A stretch of 6,557 bases of DNA from JBDSLU01 sp039916225 (GTDB taxonomy: Bacteria; Acidobacteriota; Vicinamibacteria; Vicinamibacterales; Vicinamibacteraceae): contig JBDSLU010000203.1 in NCBI GenBank assembly GCA_039916225.1, positions 1-6,557 of the forward strand. Reading direction: 5' to 3'. The position numbers and the translations under genes are program-made. The first letter of the stretch is position 1; every line of letters starts with the position of its first letter. Of this stretch, positions 5,426-6,557 are shown piece by piece. Below the pieces are notes generated by a model that ran no database searches, was not told where the DNA came from, and worked only from the letters and a program-made list of their open reading frames with translations.

Positions 5426-6557
5426 CTACGGCAGCGGCGACGCCAGTGCGTTGCCGCCGCGTCCCCAGAACACGCCGTCGGGGCTGGCGTAGGTCGCGCG
5501 CTCGACGACGATGGGCGCCGGGGCGTCGCCGCGGCTCTCGACCAGCACGCCGTAGCGACCGGACAGCGGCGCCGTGTCGAAGAGGGTGGCCAGCGATACC
5601 GTCACCCGGCTCTTGGCCGGCACCGTCACGATTTTCTGGCCGGTGGCGGCGTAGTCACTGAGCAGGTTGACGGCCGCCTCGACCGCGGTCGACGTCGTAT
5701 TGGCAATCAGCACGTACGTCTCGGCGCCGTCGCTGCCCGCCACTTCGGCGCCGCCGAGCACCCACCGTGTCGCCGTGCCCGTCGCGCCGGGCGAGTTGTG
5801 CGCCTCGTACCAGAAGTTGCTCGCCACTGCGGGCCCCGGCCACCACATCGCCCGCTCGACGATCACCGGCACGCCGTTGGTCACCCGCACCACCGTCGAC
5901 AGGCTGTCGGCGGCGAGCGGCTTTTGTCCCGAACCGGCGGGCAGTTCCTCGTCGTCCACCCAGATCGTCATCCGCGAATGAGCCGGCACCGTGTAGGTCT
6001 TGGTCAGCGGTGGGCCGCTGCTGAGCAGGTACTCGACCTCGATGGTCGCGTCGGTGGCGCCCGGGTTGGCGACGAGCACGAACAGGTCGAAAAATGTCCC
6101 GGTGGCGCCCTCGGCCAGGAACCAGTTCAGTGCCGGCGCCGTGACGCCGGCACTCTCGTGGCCGGCCGCGAACGGCTGGCCGGGCTTGCTCAAGTACATC
6201 GCCCGTTCGGCGACGATCGGCGCAGTCGCGGTGATGGCCGCCGACAGATCGGTGCTGGCCAGTTCCGGCAGCTCGCCGTCGACCACGATGGTCGTGCGGC
6301 TCCCCGGCGGCAACGTGTAGGTGCGAACGATCGGCGGCAGCCCGGATGGGCGCAGGTAGGTGACCGTGGCCGTGACCGCCGTCGCCTGCGGATTCTGCAG
6401 GAGGTAGAACAGGGCGAAGTCGCCTGACGTCGATCCCTCGGCGAAGTACCACGTCGTCGAGGCCGCGACGACGCCGGTCTCGAGATGGCTGCCGTAGCCG
6501 CTCGCATCCCTGGTCATCGTGCGATCGACACCGATCTCGACGTCCGACTCGACGATC
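5426..6557 (-). CDS. Tandem-repeat surface/secreted-type protein, C-terminal part (5' end outside window)
   Basis: The frame is open through the right edge (codons before the ATG at 6517 read IVESDVEIGVDRT and match the end of another repeat unit), so the true start lies outside. The last 377 codons are visible, stopping at TAG 5426-5428. The protein is built of at least three degenerate units of 108-121 residues. Each starts with a Trp-x-x-x-(Glu/Gly) motif such as WYFAEGST, WFLAEGAT or WVLGGAEV. Each continues with a hydrophobic strand and 'NP.AT' turn, then a '(L/V)P..SR.T' segment, and ends with 'P(I)V(V/A)ERAMY'. This WYFAEGST-type repeat occurs in large extracellular bacterial proteins (DUF5719-like); strands alternate as in an immunoglobulin-like or beta-sandwich fold. 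No cysteine, transmembrane anchor or sorting signal is seen in this part. Function unknown; probably unrelated to the convergent metabolic genes. Confidence 0.8.
   Translation of the reverse strand, partial: IVESDVEIGVDRTMTRDASGYGSHLETGVVAASTTWYFAEGSTSGDFALFYLLQNPQATAVTATVTYLRPSGLPPIVRTYTLPPGSRTTIVVDGELPELASTDLSAAITATAPIVAERAMYLSKPGQPFAAGHESAGVTAPALNWFLAEGATGTFFDLFVLVANPGATDATIEVEYLLSSGPPLTKTYTVPAHSRMTIWVDDEELPAGSGQKPLAADSLSTVVRVTNGVPVIVERAMWWPGPAVASNFWYEAHNSPGATGTATRWVLGGAEVAGSDGAETYVLIANTTSTAVEAAVNLLSDYAATGQKIVTVPAKSRVTVSLATLFDTAPLSGRYGVLVESRGDAPAPIVVERATYASPDGVFWGRGGNALASPLP
5429..5764 (-). repeat. Protein repeat unit C (divergent C-terminal unit)
   Basis: 112 residues, the last unit before the stop. 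WVLGGAEVAG replaces the W.(A)EG motif, but NTTSTAVEAAVNLL, TVPAKSRVTVSLATLF and PIVVERATYAS keep the order seen in units A and B. It ends directly in GGNALASPLP without an anchor. Confidence 0.6.
5765..6127 (-). repeat. Protein repeat unit B (WFLAEGAT unit)
   Basis: 121 residues. Compared with unit A it keeps WFLAEGAT, NPGATDATIEVEYL, TVPAHSRMTIWVDDEELP and PVIVERAMWWPGP. It carries an insertion of several residues after ELP (AGSGQKPLAADS) and a longer linker with YEAHNSPGATGTATR. Confidence 0.7.
6128..6451 (-). repeat. Protein repeat unit A (WYFAEGST unit)
   Basis: 108 residues, from Trp of WYFAEGST to GVTAPAL. Landmarks are the NPQATAVTATVTYL strand, TLPPGSRTTIVVDGELPEL, and PIVAERAMYLSKPG followed by a His-containing linker. 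Boundaries are set by recurrence of the Trp motif in the next unit. It is the best-conserved unit together with unit B. Confidence 0.7.

Noticed and set aside
5105..6427. Plus-strand open frame (440 codons) running through the hairpin and the repeat-protein region
   Set aside because: It would cross the convergent junction and read Arg-rich sequence opposite well-ordered repeats on the minus strand.

Overview
This is a GC-rich bacterial window (roughly 70% G+C by eye, with codon third positions mostly G/C). It is almost entirely coding. Six tightly packed plus-strand genes (positions 1-5391) converge on one minus-strand gene (5426-6557). Both outer genes run off the window. No rRNA, tRNA, CRISPR, insertion sequence or phage feature was seen. 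The taxon cannot be fixed from sequence alone. The 'WYFAEGST' repeat protein and the PaaK-like subfamily, as I remember them, suggest a high-GC soil-type lineage such as Acidobacteriota, Planctomycetota, Chloroflexota or Actinomycetota. This is a weak inference.

Plus-strand layout: (1) the C-terminal part of a HemN-like radical-SAM protein; (2) a UbiC-like chorismate lyase homologue overlapping it by 1 nt; (3) a flavin-dependent halogenase-like FAD enzyme 8 nt downstream; (4) a hotdog-fold 4-hydroxybenzoyl-CoA-type thioesterase after a 34-nt gap; (5) a PaaK-like aryl/acyl adenylate-forming ligase overlapping it by 4 nt; (6) an Ldh2-family NAD(P)-dependent 2-oxoacid (malate/lactate-type) dehydrogenase overlapping by 8 nt. 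The spacing says these are one transcription unit. The promoter must lie upstream of the window.

Functionally, genes 2-5 read as an aryl-acid module. Chorismate would be cleaved to a hydroxybenzoate, the aryl acid activated by the ligase, an aromatic or electron-rich intermediate halogenated or oxidised by the flavoenzyme, and a thioester released or proofread by the thioesterase. A HemN-like radical-SAM enzyme and a 2-oxoacid dehydrogenase could add tailoring steps. This pathway is inferred from gene content. No ketosynthase, acyl carrier protein, flavin reductase or transporter is in the window, so the product is unknown.

The 34-nt convergent gap (5392-5425) holds a perfect 11-bp G+C stem closed by a GCAA tetraloop, a likely shared terminator. 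Beyond it, the minus-strand gene encodes at least three degenerate tandem units of about 110-120 residues, beta-rich in appearance, and belongs to a likely secreted or surface protein whose N-terminus is outside the window.
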